A DNA stretch of 53,751 nucleotides from Clostridia bacterium (GTDB lineage Bacteria > Bacillota > Clostridia > Christensenellales > Aristaeellaceae). Positions 25,184 through 33,537 of the stretch are shown here, in pieces; position 1 is the stretch's first letter, and every line of letters begins with the position of its first letter. Both the position numbers and the translations under genes were made by a program. Under the pieces are notes generated by a model. That model worked only from the letters and a program-made list of their open reading frames with translations, did no database searches and had not been told where the DNA came from. The stretch spans positions 1 to 53,751 of the forward strand of contig CAAGII010000146.1 in the NCBI GenBank assembly GCA_900769875.1, read 5' to 3'.

Positions 25184-25991
25184 ACAAAGAAGCGCGCTTG
25201 CCCTTGAAATGCGCCATGTCTCCAAAACCTTCAATCCCGGTACGGTCAACGCAAAGCTGGTGCTTAACGATCTTTCGCTTGAGGTGCGCAAGGGCGACTT
25301 CATCACCATTATCGGCGCGAACGGCGCGGGCAAATCCACGCTGTTCAACGCGATTTCCGGCAGCTTCTTTACCGACAGCGGGCAAATCCTCCTCTACGGG
25401 CATGATATCACCCTGCGCCCTGAGCACAGGCGCGCCAAGCAGATCGGCCGCCTTTATCAGGACCCGATGCGTGGTACCGCGCCGAACATGAGCATTGAGG
25501 AAAACCTTGCCCTCGCGGCGGGACAGGGCGGCTGGCTGAGCAATCCCAACAAGGCGAACAGGAAGCTGTTCCGCGACAGGCTGGCACTGCTGGAAATGGG
25601 CCTTGAGGATCGCATGAGGCATCCCGTGGGTCTGCTCAGCGGCGGGCAGCGGCAGGCGCTGACGCTGCTGATGGCTACCTTCAATCCGCCGGATATCCTG
25701 CTGCTGGACGAGCATACGGCGGCGCTGGATCCGTCCGCGGCGGAAAAGGTGCTGGCGCTGACGGAACGCATCGTCCGCGAAGATCAACTGACCTGCATGA
25801 TGGTCACACACAACATGCAGTCCGCGCTTGATCTGGGCAATCGAACGCTCATGATGAACGCGGGAAGCGTGGTGTTTGACGTGTCCGGCGAGGAACGGAG
25901 CAGACTGACGGTGCCCGATCTTCTGGAGCAGTTCAGGATTGCTGCCGGCAAAGCGTTGGACAATGATCGTATGCTGCTGACTCCCACATAA
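25173..25991 (+). CDS. trpZ: Tryptophan ABC transporter ATPase TrpZ
   Basis: The 272-residue ATPase has Walker A G-A-N-G-A-G-K-S-T, a Q-loop in L-Y-Q-D-P, signature L-S-G-G-Q-R-Q-A, Walker B I-L-L-L-D-E-H-T-A-A-L-D and switch histidine in V-T-H-N-M. The E-H-T-A-A-L-D form and the R-P-E-H-R-R-A-K-Q-I-G insertion are typical of LivG-like ATPases paired with PF04392 binding proteins. The ATG at 25173 follows AAAGGGAGG and lies inside the 3' end of trpY. The long upstream reading of the same frame is antisense-free but has no start support and overlaps trpY. Confidence 0.88.
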   Translation: MQAEQRSALALEMRHVSKTFNPGTVNAKLVLNDLSLEVRKGDFITIIGANGAGKSTLFNAISGSFFTDSGQILLYGHDITLRPEHRRAKQIGRLYQDPMRGTAPNMSIEENLALAAGQGGWLSNPNKANRKLFRDRLALLEMGLEDRMRHPVGLLSGGQRQALTLLMATFNPPDILLLDEHTAALDPSAAEKVLALTERIVREDQLTCMMVTHNMQSALDLGNRTLMMNAGSVVFDVSGEERSRLTVPDLLEQFRIAAGKALDNDRMLLTPT

Positions 25992-25994
25992 GAT

Positions 25995-26129
25995 AAAGGA
26001 TTGTCTCAAATCAGCAAGGTTTTCGATTCCATCGTGCAGTCCATCAAAAATGGCACGGATATCCCACCGGATTGGTAGGTGTCCGTGCCGTTTTCAATTT
26101 GAAAAATCGTATTTTGAGACAGCTCCTTT
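25995..26129. repeat. Terminal-inverted-repeat element (MITE-like) in the trpZ/araC gap
   Basis: The left end AAAGGATTGTCTCAAAT (25995-26011) and the reverse complement of the right end, AAAGGAGCTGTCTCAAAAT (26111-26129), share AAAGGA and TGTCTCAAA with a two-base length difference. The ~135-bp unit fills almost the whole gap and encloses the trpXYZ terminator hairpin. No obvious target-site duplication. It could also be a nested bidirectional terminator. Confidence 0.5.
26052..26094 (+). terminator. Terminator of trpXYZ (possibly bidirectional)
   Basis: GGCACGGA (26052-26059) and TCCGTGCC (26082-26089) pair, with further inner pairing, followed by GTTTT. The opposite side has AAAAA, so it may also stop the convergent araC transcript. 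Confidence 0.75.
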
Positions 26130-26137
26130 TCATACGC

Positions 26138-27031
26138 TCAGACATCGTTGCTCTGGCTGCGCTTGCGGTACTCAGAGGGCGACATGCCGATATGCTTCTG
26201 GAACACGCGGTTGAACTGCGAAAAGCTGTTGAAGCCGCAGCTGAGCGCCGCCTCGGTGATCGGAATCCTGGTATTGATGAGCATCGCCTGCACGTTGCGC
26301 ACCTTGGTCATCTGAATATAATCGGTCAGCGTGAAGCCTGTGACGTCGCGGAACTGGTGGGAGAGGTAGCAGCTGCTGATATAGAATCGCTGCGCGAGCA
26401 TATCCAGGGAAAGCTCCTCGGTGTAATGCGTGTGAATGTAGCTGGCGATGGCGTACATTTTCTTTTCGGTGGGCGTCATGGCGGATTCGTTGGCGTAGAG
26501 ATTCTGCTCCTGATTGAGGTAGAACAGAGTGAGAAACTCGATGAACTTCAAGTGAATGATCAGATCGCGCATGGGGTCCTTCTTCTGCGCGAGGAGAAAG
26601 ATTGCGTTGAGCTTGCTGTAGATTTTCTGCTGAAGCTCGGGGCCGAAGCGGAAGATGGGCGTATCCTGATGGAAAACGCTCAGCAGCATTTCCGGCTCGT
26701 TGGACAGGCCGTTGATGCTGCGAGGCAGGCTGAACTGGATAATCAGCCGCCTGCACGGGCTGCCCTCCGGATACTGCGTCATGTGCAGCACGTTGGGCGG
26801 AATGCCGATGATATCAAAGGTTTGCAGACTGTAGGGCTTGCCCTCAAGAAAGTGCTTGGTATCCGGGCTGAGCATCACGCACAGCTCATAGAAGGTATGA
26901 AAGTGCTGGAACTGCATATTGATCTGGGCGGAGCGCACATCGTAGTCAAAGAAGTAAAAGAGAGGATCGTTTTCGCGGTTGACGCGGATGGAGTATTGAT
27001 CCTCATACAGCGCAAGATTCTGTATCAGCAT
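26138..27031 (-). CDS. AraC-family transcriptional regulator with cupin sensor domain
   Basis: The 297-residue protein has an N-terminal cupin-like sugar-sensing domain (residues ~20-110, with H-F-H-T-F-Y-E-L) and a C-terminal AraC DNA-binding domain with two helix-turn-helix motifs. The second shows the signature I-T-E-A-A-L-S-C-G-F-N-S-F-S-Q-F-N-R-V-F-Q-K-H-I-G-M-S-P-S-E-Y-R split over residues ~255-287. GAGGTG lies 5 nt before the ATG. It is divergent from the ABC importer and glycosidase operon at 27338-39798 and is its most likely regulator, probably activating it with an imported sugar as the signal. Ligand and sites are inference. Confidence 0.92.
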   Translation of the reverse strand: MLIQNLALYEDQYSIRVNRENDPLFYFFDYDVRSAQINMQFQHFHTFYELCVMLSPDTKHFLEGKPYSLQTFDIIGIPPNVLHMTQYPEGSPCRRLIIQFSLPRSINGLSNEPEMLLSVFHQDTPIFRFGPELQQKIYSKLNAIFLLAQKKDPMRDLIIHLKFIEFLTLFYLNQEQNLYANESAMTPTEKKMYAIASYIHTHYTEELSLDMLAQRFYISSCYLSHQFRDVTGFTLTDYIQMTKVRNVQAMLINTRIPITEAALSCGFNSFSQFNRVFQKHIGMSPSEYRKRSQSNDV

Positions 27032-27063
27032 GCAGACACCTCAATCTCTCAGTGTATGGGAGC

Positions 27064-27105
27064 ATTGTAGCACAGGTGCGGTCTGAATGCAATGGAATGT
27101 TGCAT
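27064..27105 (-). promoter_or_regulatory. araC promoter with an overlapping palindrome
   Basis: On the minus strand TTGCAT (27087-27092), a 17-bp spacer and TACAAT (27064-27069). The -35 box is one arm of the perfect inverted repeat ATGCAA-N7-TTGCAT (27087-27105), which would allow autoregulation. Confidence 0.72.
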
Positions 27106-27337
27106 ATTAAGCGCCTATATGGGCGGTGGTTGCCGTGAAACGTTAAGCAATTGTAAAAAATACTTGGGATAATCTACCGAAAAACACACCTTGAATGACA
27201 ATAAAAAGCAAAATACGCAATGTGTACATGCATTAAAGACAATTTATGCGTAGCATCTGCAGAGGATTATGCTATATGATGAAACCAACCTTGAACCCGT
27301 TCCACAATGGAAAAACTGAACAGAACGGAGGAAACAT
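27106..27337 (+). promoter_or_regulatory. Leader region of the importer-glycosidase operon
   Basis: AT-rich stretch that must hold the operon promoter and AraC sites. No good sigma-70 pair was found; weak candidates are TTGAAT near 27192 and TATGCT near 27268. This suits an activator-dependent promoter. GGAGG ends 7-8 nt before the start at 27338. Confidence 0.35.
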
Positions 27338-29215
27338 ATGCGGTACTTCAAAAAATGGATGTCCCTTGCGCTGGCGGCGATTCTGTGCCTGAGCGCCACC
27401 GCGGCTTTCGCCCAAGCGCCTGCCTACGCGGAAGCGCCCTTCCTGACGGCGATTGGCACCTATGGCGACGTGGCAGATCGTCTGCCTGCCGAGCCCATGG
27501 TGGAGGATGCCGATTATCTCACCATTGGCACCTATGGCGGCGAGCTTCGCCGTTCCGCCGGCGGCGGCAACTGGGACGCCGGTAAGCCGATTGAGGAGGG
27601 TCTGTTCCGCTTCAACACCAGGGGCGAAATCGAGCCGAACGTCGCCAAGGGCTACGATGTGAACGCTGACGCGACTGTGTACACCATCCATCTGCGTGAG
27701 GGCATGAAGTGGTCCGACGGCGCGCCCTTCACCGCGGAGGACTGCGTGTGGTTCTACAACGCCGTGTGCCTGAACAAGGCGGATGGCAAGGGCGTGCGCA
27801 ACTGCCACAAGGCTGGGGATCAGCCCGCCGTGGTGGAGAAGGTCGACGATGTGACCTTCACTGTGACCTTCGCCCAGCCCAAGTATGACTTTATTGAGGC
27901 GCTGACCGTGGATCTGAAGTGGCACTATGCGCCCAAGCACATTTTCGAGAACATGGTGCAGTGCATCATCGACGGCAAGAACGACGAAGCGCTTGCCATC
28001 GGCAAGGAAATCTGCGGCACCGAGTTCTCCGATGTGGGCAAGATGGGCAAGGAGATGCTCTACTACTTCTGGAACTATCCGGGCATCCCGACCCTGAATC
28101 CCTATGTGCTGTCCACCGAAGCCGGCAAGAACAGCGTGAAGGGCGACTACTACGAGTTTGTCCGCAACCCCTATTACTGGAAGGTTGACAAGGCGGGCAA
28201 TCAGCTGCCCTACATCGACAAGATCGTGTACACCACCGTTTCCAATGTGGATCAGCAGCTGATGCTTCTGCTGGACGGCACGGTGGATTATCAGACCGTG
28301 GGTGTGGACAGCATCCAGACCATCCTTGAGTCCAACACGAAGATCAACATCTACGAGTGGTCGGGCGGCGACTGGGGCAACGTGGGCACTCAGCTGCACT
28401 TCAACCTGAATGTGGCTGACGAAAAGCTGCGCGCGCTGTTCAACAATCCTGATTTCCGTCAAGGCATGTCCATCTGCGTGGATCGCGAGGAGTTCGCGGG
28501 TCTGTATTCCGACGGATGGCTCTCTGGCGGTCAGGCCGCTCCTCAGCCCGGCGCGCTGGGCTACAGCGAGGCGTGGGCTACCAAGTGGACGGAGTATGAC
28601 GTGGCCAAAGCGCAGCAGCTGTTTGAATCTGCCGGTCTTGTGAAGGGAAGCGACGGCTTCTACACCTTTGCCGATGGCAGCGAGTTCGTGCTGAACATCG
28701 TCTCCGTGGCCGACAACGGCGCCGCCAATACCTACAAGATTCTGGAACCCTACTTCCGCGCTGCCGGTATCAAGTGCACCTTCAAGGATTCCGACCGTTC
28801 CAATATCGACAACGACCTGATGTCCAACGCTGTGGAGTGCATGCTCTTCCCGGTGACCGGTATTGGCGACATCTCCATCGTGCTCAAGCCCAACTCCATG
28901 ATCCCCGGACAGGCGACCAACGTGGCCTGGTACGGCACCATGGATAAGAGCACCGCGACCGGCGATCTGCTCAAGCTCATTGAGCTGAAGGAAGAGCTGG
29001 ACAGGACGGCCGATCCCGAGAAGCGCACTGCTCTGGCGCTTGACATGCTGAAACTGCACGAAGAGAATATGTGGACCATCGCTTATGTCGAGGCGTCCAC
29101 CACCTATCATGCTGTAAATGCCCGCATCCATAACTTCCTTGCCGACGGCGTGTGGTCCGATATCTATCGTGATATGGGCATTGCTCACTGCCAGTGCTGG
29201 TACATCGAGGAGTAA
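27338..29215 (+). CDS. Family 5 ABC substrate-binding protein (oligosaccharide or peptide)
   Basis: The 625-residue exported protein is an SBP_bac_5 (DppA/OppA-type) binding protein: V-Y-T-I-H-L-R-E-G-M-K-W-S-D-G-A-P-F-T-A-E-D is the family signature near residues 108-129. The signal peptide ends A-F-A near residue 24; Cys17 is in the hydrophobic core and does not form a lipobox. The family binds peptides, but many members in glycosidase operons bind oligosaccharides (for example plant mannan or xyloglucan fragments). The downstream GH105, GH38 and lyase-like genes favour a sugar here. GGAGG precedes the ATG. A hairpin separates it from the permease genes, as is common where binding protein is needed in excess. 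Confidence 0.88.
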   Translation: MRYFKKWMSLALAAILCLSATAAFAQAPAYAEAPFLTAIGTYGDVADRLPAEPMVEDADYLTIGTYGGELRRSAGGGNWDAGKPIEEGLFRFNTRGEIEPNVAKGYDVNADATVYTIHLREGMKWSDGAPFTAEDCVWFYNAVCLNKADGKGVRNCHKAGDQPAVVEKVDDVTFTVTFAQPKYDFIEALTVDLKWHYAPKHIFENMVQCIIDGKNDEALAIGKEICGTEFSDVGKMGKEMLYYFWNYPGIPTLNPYVLSTEAGKNSVKGDYYEFVRNPYYWKVDKAGNQLPYIDKIVYTTVSNVDQQLMLLLDGTVDYQTVGVDSIQTILESNTKINIYEWSGGDWGNVGTQLHFNLNVADEKLRALFNNPDFRQGMSICVDREEFAGLYSDGWLSGGQAAPQPGALGYSEAWATKWTEYDVAKAQQLFESAGLVKGSDGFYTFADGSEFVLNIVSVADNGAANTYKILEPYFRAAGIKCTFKDSDRSNIDNDLMSNAVECMLFPVTGIGDISIVLKPNSMIPGQATNVAWYGTMDKSTATGDLLKLIELKEELDRTADPEKRTALALDMLKLHEENMWTIAYVEASTTYHAVNARIHNFLADGVWSDIYRDMGIAHCQCWYIEE

Positions 29216-29262
29216 TGGATGGCCCGCCAGGGCACAGCCTGACTGTATAGCTTGAAATAAGG

Positions 29263-29304
29263 GTGCGAGAGGTCATCGCTTTCACAAAGCCTTGCCTCTC
29301 GCAC
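29263..29304 (+). promoter_or_regulatory. Hairpin between binding-protein and permease genes
   Basis: GTGCGAGAGG (29263-29272) pairs perfectly with CCTCTCGCAC (29295-29304) across a 22-nt loop, followed by TTCTTA. Likely a partial terminator or message-stabilising structure. Confidence 0.7.
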
Positions 29305-29338
29305 TTCTTAGAATCACCCCTTGGAAAGGGAGAGACAT

Positions 29339-30334
29339 ATGCTGAAATACATTGGCAAGCGGATTCTGCTCTTCATTCCGACGCTCATCATCATATCATT
29401 TGTGATTTTCTTCATCATCCAGCTACCCCCGGGAGATTATGTCACCTCCTATGTGGCGGCCATGTCCGCGGAGGGTGAAGTCTTTTCCGCAGAGGATCTG
29501 GCATACCTGCGCGATCAGTTCGGTCTGGATGATCCGTGGTATGTGCAGTATTTCAACTGGGTGAAAAACATCCTGACCAGGGGTGACTTTGGCTATTCCT
29601 TTGAGTACGGCCGGTCTGTCTGGAGCGTCATCATGGACAGGCTGTACCTCACGCTGGCGGTTTCATTTGTGATTCTTGTGTTCCAGTACGGCGTATCGCT
29701 GCCCATTGGCATCTACTGCGCCAATCACCAGTATTCTGCGGGTGATTATGCGCTGTCCTTCATTGGCTTCATTGGTACTGCGACGCCAAATTTCCTTTTG
29801 GCCATCATCATCATGTACTGGATCTATGTCAGTACGGGCGAGGTCTATCTGGGGCTTTTCTCCACGGAGATGCTTCAAAACGGCATGCGCTGGGAGTATG
29901 TGCCCGAGTTCCTCGGCCGCTGCCTCATCCCGCTCATCGTCATCGGCACCAGCGGCACATGCGGCATCATCCGTACGGTGCGCGCGCAGATGCTGGACGA
30001 GCAGGCGCGCCAGTACACGCTGACAGCGCGCGCCAAGGGCTGCAGCGAGGCGACCATCACCTACAAGTACTGTCTGCGCGCGGCGCTCAATCCGGTGGTT
30101 TCCGGTATGTCCGGCTCGCTGCGCACCATTTTCTCCGGCTCCACGGTGTCCGCCATCGTGATGAACCTTGCCATCCAGGGGCCTGTACTGCTGACCGCGC
30201 TCAAGTCGCAGGATATGTATCTGGCAGGCACCATCGTGCTGATTCAGGCTGTACTGGTGCTGCTTGGCACGCTGCTATCCGATATTGCGCTGGCGTGGCT
30301 TGATCCGAGAATCCGTTTCTCAGAAAGGGGCTGA
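29339..30334 (+). CDS. ABC permease, DppB/OppB type
   Basis: The 331-residue membrane protein has the DppB layout: a first helix at residues ~10-30 followed by an external domain (P-P-G-D-Y... D-Q-F-G-L-D-D-P-W-Y-V-Q-Y) and five further helices. The ATPase coupling loop is seen in R-A-Q-M-L-D-E-Q-A-R-Q-Y-T-L-T-A-R-A-K-G-C-S. It forms half of the membrane channel with the next gene. The ATG at 29339 follows AAAGGGAGAG; a TTG at 29321 in frame is not preferred. Substrate class follows the binding protein and enzymes of the operon. Confidence 0.9.
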   Translation: MLKYIGKRILLFIPTLIIISFVIFFIIQLPPGDYVTSYVAAMSAEGEVFSAEDLAYLRDQFGLDDPWYVQYFNWVKNILTRGDFGYSFEYGRSVWSVIMDRLYLTLAVSFVILVFQYGVSLPIGIYCANHQYSAGDYALSFIGFIGTATPNFLLAIIIMYWIYVSTGEVYLGLFSTEMLQNGMRWEYVPEFLGRCLIPLIVIGTSGTCGIIRTVRAQMLDEQARQYTLTARAKGCSEATITYKYCLRAALNPVVSGMSGSLRTIFSGSTVSAIVMNLAIQGPVLLTALKSQDMYLAGTIVLIQAVLVLLGTLLSDIALAWLDPRIRFSERG

Positions 30335-30338
30335 TGGG

Positions 30339-31472
30339 ATGGCACTGTTCAGAAAAAAGGTGGCCAGGGACGAGTCCTACTACCTTGCGTCGCAGTGGAC
30401 GCTGATGTGGCGTAAGCTCAAGAAGCACAAGCTCGCCCGCTTCAGCATCGCGGTGCTTGCAGTACTGTATATCACAGCACTCTTTGCGGATTTCTTTGCG
30501 CCCTACGGTCTGGAGGAGTTCTCCGCGCTGTACAAGAACACTGCTCCGACCAGGGTCTACTGGCGCGATGAAAACGGCAATTTCAGCCGCCCGTATGTCT
30601 ACAAGCTCAAGAAGTTCAACGATAAAAAGACGTGGACGGTCGTTGTCAGCGAGGACACAAGCGAGAAGTATTACATCGACCTGTTTGTGGAGGGCATTGA
30701 GTACAGGCTCTTTGGCCTGATTCCCTGCAATACCCACCTGTACGGATTGGTGAACGAGCAGGGCGAGGTGGATCGTACGGCGCGTATCAACATCTTTGGC
30801 GCTGATTCCACCGGCGCGTGCATTTTCTCGCGCATCCTCTTTGGCGGACGCGTATCGCTGACCATTCCCTTTGTTTCCGCCGCGATCAGCTTTGTGCTGG
30901 GCATTGTGCTGGGCGGTATATCGGGCTACTTCGGCGGCGTCGTGGACAATGTGATCCAGCGTATCATTGAGGTGCTTTCCGCCATTCCCAGCATTCCGCT
31001 GTGGATGGCGCTGTCAGCGGCCATACCGCCGGGCATCTCTGTATCGGCTATGTACCTGTATATCACCATCATCCTTTCCTTCATCGGCTGGACGGGCCTT
31101 GCGCGCGTGGTGCGCGGCAAATTCATCGCTCTGCGCAAGGAGGACTTCGTCATGGCGGCGAAGGTCGCAGGCGTCAGCGATCTGAAGATCATCGTGAAGC
31201 ATCTAGTGCCGGGCTTCCTGAGCTACCTGATCGTCAACCTCACCCTTGGTATTCCCGGCTCCATTCTGGGTGAAACGTCGATGAGCTATCTGGGCCTTGG
31301 TATGAAGGCGCCCGCGACCAGCTGGGGCGTGCTGCTCAAGGAAACGGAGGATCTCGTATCCGTGGCGCAGTGTCCGTGGAAGATGATCCCGCTGATCTTT
31401 GTGGTGGTCACCGTGTTGGCGTTCAATTTCCTGGGCGACGGATTGCGCGACGCCGCCGACCCCTACAAATAA
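30339..31472 (+). CDS. ABC permease, DppC/OppC type
   Basis: The 377-residue membrane protein is the DppC partner: a cytoplasmic N-terminus with K-L-K-K-H-K-L-A-R-F, one helix, an unusually long external segment of about 140 residues (residues ~55-150) before the transport core, and five helices. The coupling loop is R-K-E-D-F-V-M-A-A-K-V-A-G-V-S-D. The external insertion, with N-T-A-P-T-R-V-Y-W-R-D-E-N-G-N, is longer than in typical DppC and may contact the binding protein. It follows the first permease gene by 4 bp, with AAAGGGG as ribosome site. Confidence 0.9.
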   Translation: MALFRKKVARDESYYLASQWTLMWRKLKKHKLARFSIAVLAVLYITALFADFFAPYGLEEFSALYKNTAPTRVYWRDENGNFSRPYVYKLKKFNDKKTWTVVVSEDTSEKYYIDLFVEGIEYRLFGLIPCNTHLYGLVNEQGEVDRTARINIFGADSTGACIFSRILFGGRVSLTIPFVSAAISFVLGIVLGGISGYFGGVVDNVIQRIIEVLSAIPSIPLWMALSAAIPPGISVSAMYLYITIILSFIGWTGLARVVRGKFIALRKEDFVMAAKVAGVSDLKIIVKHLVPGFLSYLIVNLTLGIPGSILGETSMSYLGLGMKAPATSWGVLLKETEDLVSVAQCPWKMIPLIFVVVTVLAFNFLGDGLRDAADPYK

Positions 31473-31493
31473 GAACAGAAGGGAGTGCGTAGG

Positions 31494-32540
31494 ATGGAGC
31501 TTGGTATGCAAAGCAGAGACACCATTATCGAAGTCAGGGATCTGAAGGTCAATATCAGGATCGACGAAGGTACGCTGACCGCTGTTCGAGGGGTCAATTT
31601 TGAGATCGGCAAGGGTGAAACACTGGGGCTTGTGGGTGAATCCGGCTGCGGCAAGAGCCTGACGAGCAAGGCCATTCTGGGCATCAACGACAAAAAATGC
31701 AAGGCGGAGGGTGAAATCATCTTTGACGCGGATGAGCTGGGCAGGGTCAATCTGCTTGCGCTCAACCCGCGCGGCAAGGAAATCCGCTCTGTGCGTGGCA
31801 AGCAGATCTCCATGATCTTTCAGGAGCCGATGGTCGCGTTCTCGCCCATGTACACCATTGGCAACCAGATCAACGAGGCGACGCTTCTGCACATCACCCG
31901 TGACAAGAAAAAGGCGAAGGAAATCTCGCTGGAGGTCATGCGCAAGGTGGGCATTGCCAACGCGGAGAAGCGATACGATCAGTATCCGCATGAGTTCTCC
32001 GGCGGCATGCTTCAGCGCGCGCTGATTGCGATGGCGCTGGTGTGCAGCCCGAAGCTGCTCATCGCCGATGAGCCGACCACCGCGCTGGATGTGACGATTC
32101 AGGCGCAGATTTTGGAGCTGATGAAGTCGCTGCAGAAGGACTTTGGCATGTCCATCCTGTTTATCACCCATGATCTGGGTACGGTGGCGAAAATGTGCGA
32201 CCGCGTGGCGGTCATGTATCTGGGAAGGATTGTCGAATCCGCCTCCGCGCTTGAGATTTTCCAGCATCCGCAGCACCCCTATACGAAGGGGTTGCTGGGC
32301 TCGGTGCACAGGATCGGCTCCAAGAATCAGGACAGGCTGTTCTCCATTGAGGGTACGGTGCCCCTTGCGCTGAATCTCCCTGCGGGCTGCGGTTTTTACG
32401 ACCGCTGCGACAAGCGTATCGAGGGCGTGTGCAATGTGTACGATCCGACCCTTGTGGATACCGGATGCGACCATAAGGTGGCGTGCTTTGCCTGCACAGG
32501 CTGCCCGAACGCCGCAAAGGAGGGAAAGTGCCATGAGTAA
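31494..32540 (+). CDS. ABC ATPase, DppD/OppD type
   Basis: The 348-residue ATPase has Walker A G-E-S-G-C-G-K-S, a Q-loop I-F-Q-E-P, signature F-S-G-G-M-L-Q-R, Walker B L-L-I-A-D-E-P-T-T-A-L-D and switch His in I-T-H-D-L-G. The C-terminal oligopeptide-type extension carries a cysteine-rich segment (C-G-F-Y-D-R-C... C-N-V-Y... C-D) that in DppD/OppD proteins holds a [4Fe-4S] cluster. The ATG at 31494 lies 8 nt after GAAGGGAG. Its end overlaps the next ATPase gene by 8 bp. It energises the importer together with that second ATPase. Confidence 0.9.
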   Translation: MELGMQSRDTIIEVRDLKVNIRIDEGTLTAVRGVNFEIGKGETLGLVGESGCGKSLTSKAILGINDKKCKAEGEIIFDADELGRVNLLALNPRGKEIRSVRGKQISMIFQEPMVAFSPMYTIGNQINEATLLHITRDKKKAKEISLEVMRKVGIANAEKRYDQYPHEFSGGMLQRALIAMALVCSPKLLIADEPTTALDVTIQAQILELMKSLQKDFGMSILFITHDLGTVAKMCDRVAVMYLGRIVESASALEIFQHPQHPYTKGLLGSVHRIGSKNQDRLFSIEGTVPLALNLPAGCGFYDRCDKRIEGVCNVYDPTLVDTGCDHKVACFACTGCPNAAKEGKCHE

Positions 32541-33537
32541 GGGCGATCAGATTCTGGACGTCAGGCATGTGTCCATGCGCTTTCAGTCCAAGGGCGTATG
32601 CGTGCGGGCTGTGAGCGACGTGAGCCTGTCCGTGCATGAGGGCGAGACCATCGGCATTGTCGGTGAATCCGGCTGCGGAAAAACGACGCTGGGGCGCTGC
32701 ATCGTCAGAGCCTATGAGCCCTCCGAAGGCAGCGTGATGTACACCGCGTCGGACGGTAGCACGTTTGACTTTCTCAAGATCGACAGGCAGACCATGAAAA
32801 AGTACCGCAAGGAAATCCAGATGATCTTTCAGGATCCCTATTCATCGCTGGATCCCCGCATGACGGTGCTGGACATCATCAAGGAACCGATTCAGGCGAA
32901 TTACCCCCGCATGCCCAAGGCGGAGATGGAAAAGAAGGTCATGGAGATCGCTGCCAGGGTTGGTCTGAACACCACCTATCTCAAGCGGTATCCGCATGCC
33001 TTCTCGGGAGGACAGCGCCAGCGCATCGGCATTGCGCGAGCGCTGGTGCTCAATCCGCGCGTCATTGTGTGCGATGAGGCGGTATCCGCGCTGGACGTTT
33101 CCATTCAGGCGCAGGTCATCAATCTGCTTCACGATCTTCAGCAAGAATTCGGTCTGACCTATCTTTTCATCAGTCATGATCTGTCGGTGGTTGAGTACAT
33201 TTCCGACCGTGTGGGCGTCATGTATTTGGGCAAGCTGGTTGAGCTTGCACCGACGAAAATACTGTTTTCGCATCCCATGCATCCCTACACGGAGAGTCTG
33301 CTCTCCGCGGTGCCTGTGGCGGATCCGACGGTAGTCAATGAGCGCATCCCGCTGGAGGGAGAAATCCCGAATCCCGCCAATCCGCCCAGCGGCTGCTATT
33401 TTCATACGCGCTGCCGCTTCTGCACACAGAAGTGCAGACAGGAGGCGCCAGCGTATCAGGAGCTTGAACCGGAGCATTACGTGGCTTGCCACCGCACTGA
33501 GGAATTGAAGCTGAGGGGTTTTTCCTATGAAGAGTAA
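32533..33537 (+). CDS. ABC ATPase, DppF/OppF type
   Basis: The 334-residue ATPase has Walker A G-E-S-G-C-G-K-T-T, a Q-loop I-F-Q-D-P, signature F-S-G-G-Q-R-Q-R, Walker B V-I-V-C-D-E-A-V-S-A-L-D and switch His in I-S-H-D-L-S. The C-terminal oligopeptide extension again has clustered cysteines (C-Y-F-H-T-R-C-R-F-C-T-Q-K-C). It is the second half of the ATPase heterodimer. The ATG at 32533 sits inside the end of the previous gene behind AAAGGAGGGAAAG, so translation is coupled. It in turn overlaps the HAD gene by 11 bp. Confidence 0.9.
   Translation: MSKGDQILDVRHVSMRFQSKGVCVRAVSDVSLSVHEGETIGIVGESGCGKTTLGRCIVRAYEPSEGSVMYTASDGSTFDFLKIDRQTMKKYRKEIQMIFQDPYSSLDPRMTVLDIIKEPIQANYPRMPKAEMEKKVMEIAARVGLNTTYLKRYPHAFSGGQRQRIGIARALVLNPRVIVCDEAVSALDVSIQAQVINLLHDLQQEFGLTYLFISHDLSVVEYISDRVGVMYLGKLVELAPTKILFSHPMHPYTESLLSAVPVADPTVVNERIPLEGEIPNPANPPSGCYFHTRCRFCTQKCRQEAPAYQELEPEHYVACHRTEELKLRGFSYEE

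Noticed and set aside
23139..25991. Reading the three-gene importer as a branched-chain amino acid or nucleoside system
   Set aside because: The permease and ATPase do resemble LivH/LivG, but the binding protein is of the PF04392 type and the T-box specifier is Trp.
27131..27160. A catabolite-repression (cre) site near TGAAACGTTAAGCA before the glycan operon
   Set aside because: The central CG is one base out of register with the cre consensus, so the match is not convincing.
27272..29188. 638-codon minus-strand frame over the family 5 binding protein
   Set aside because: Antisense shadow caused by GC-rich third positions; the plus-strand gene has signal peptide, family motif and operon context.
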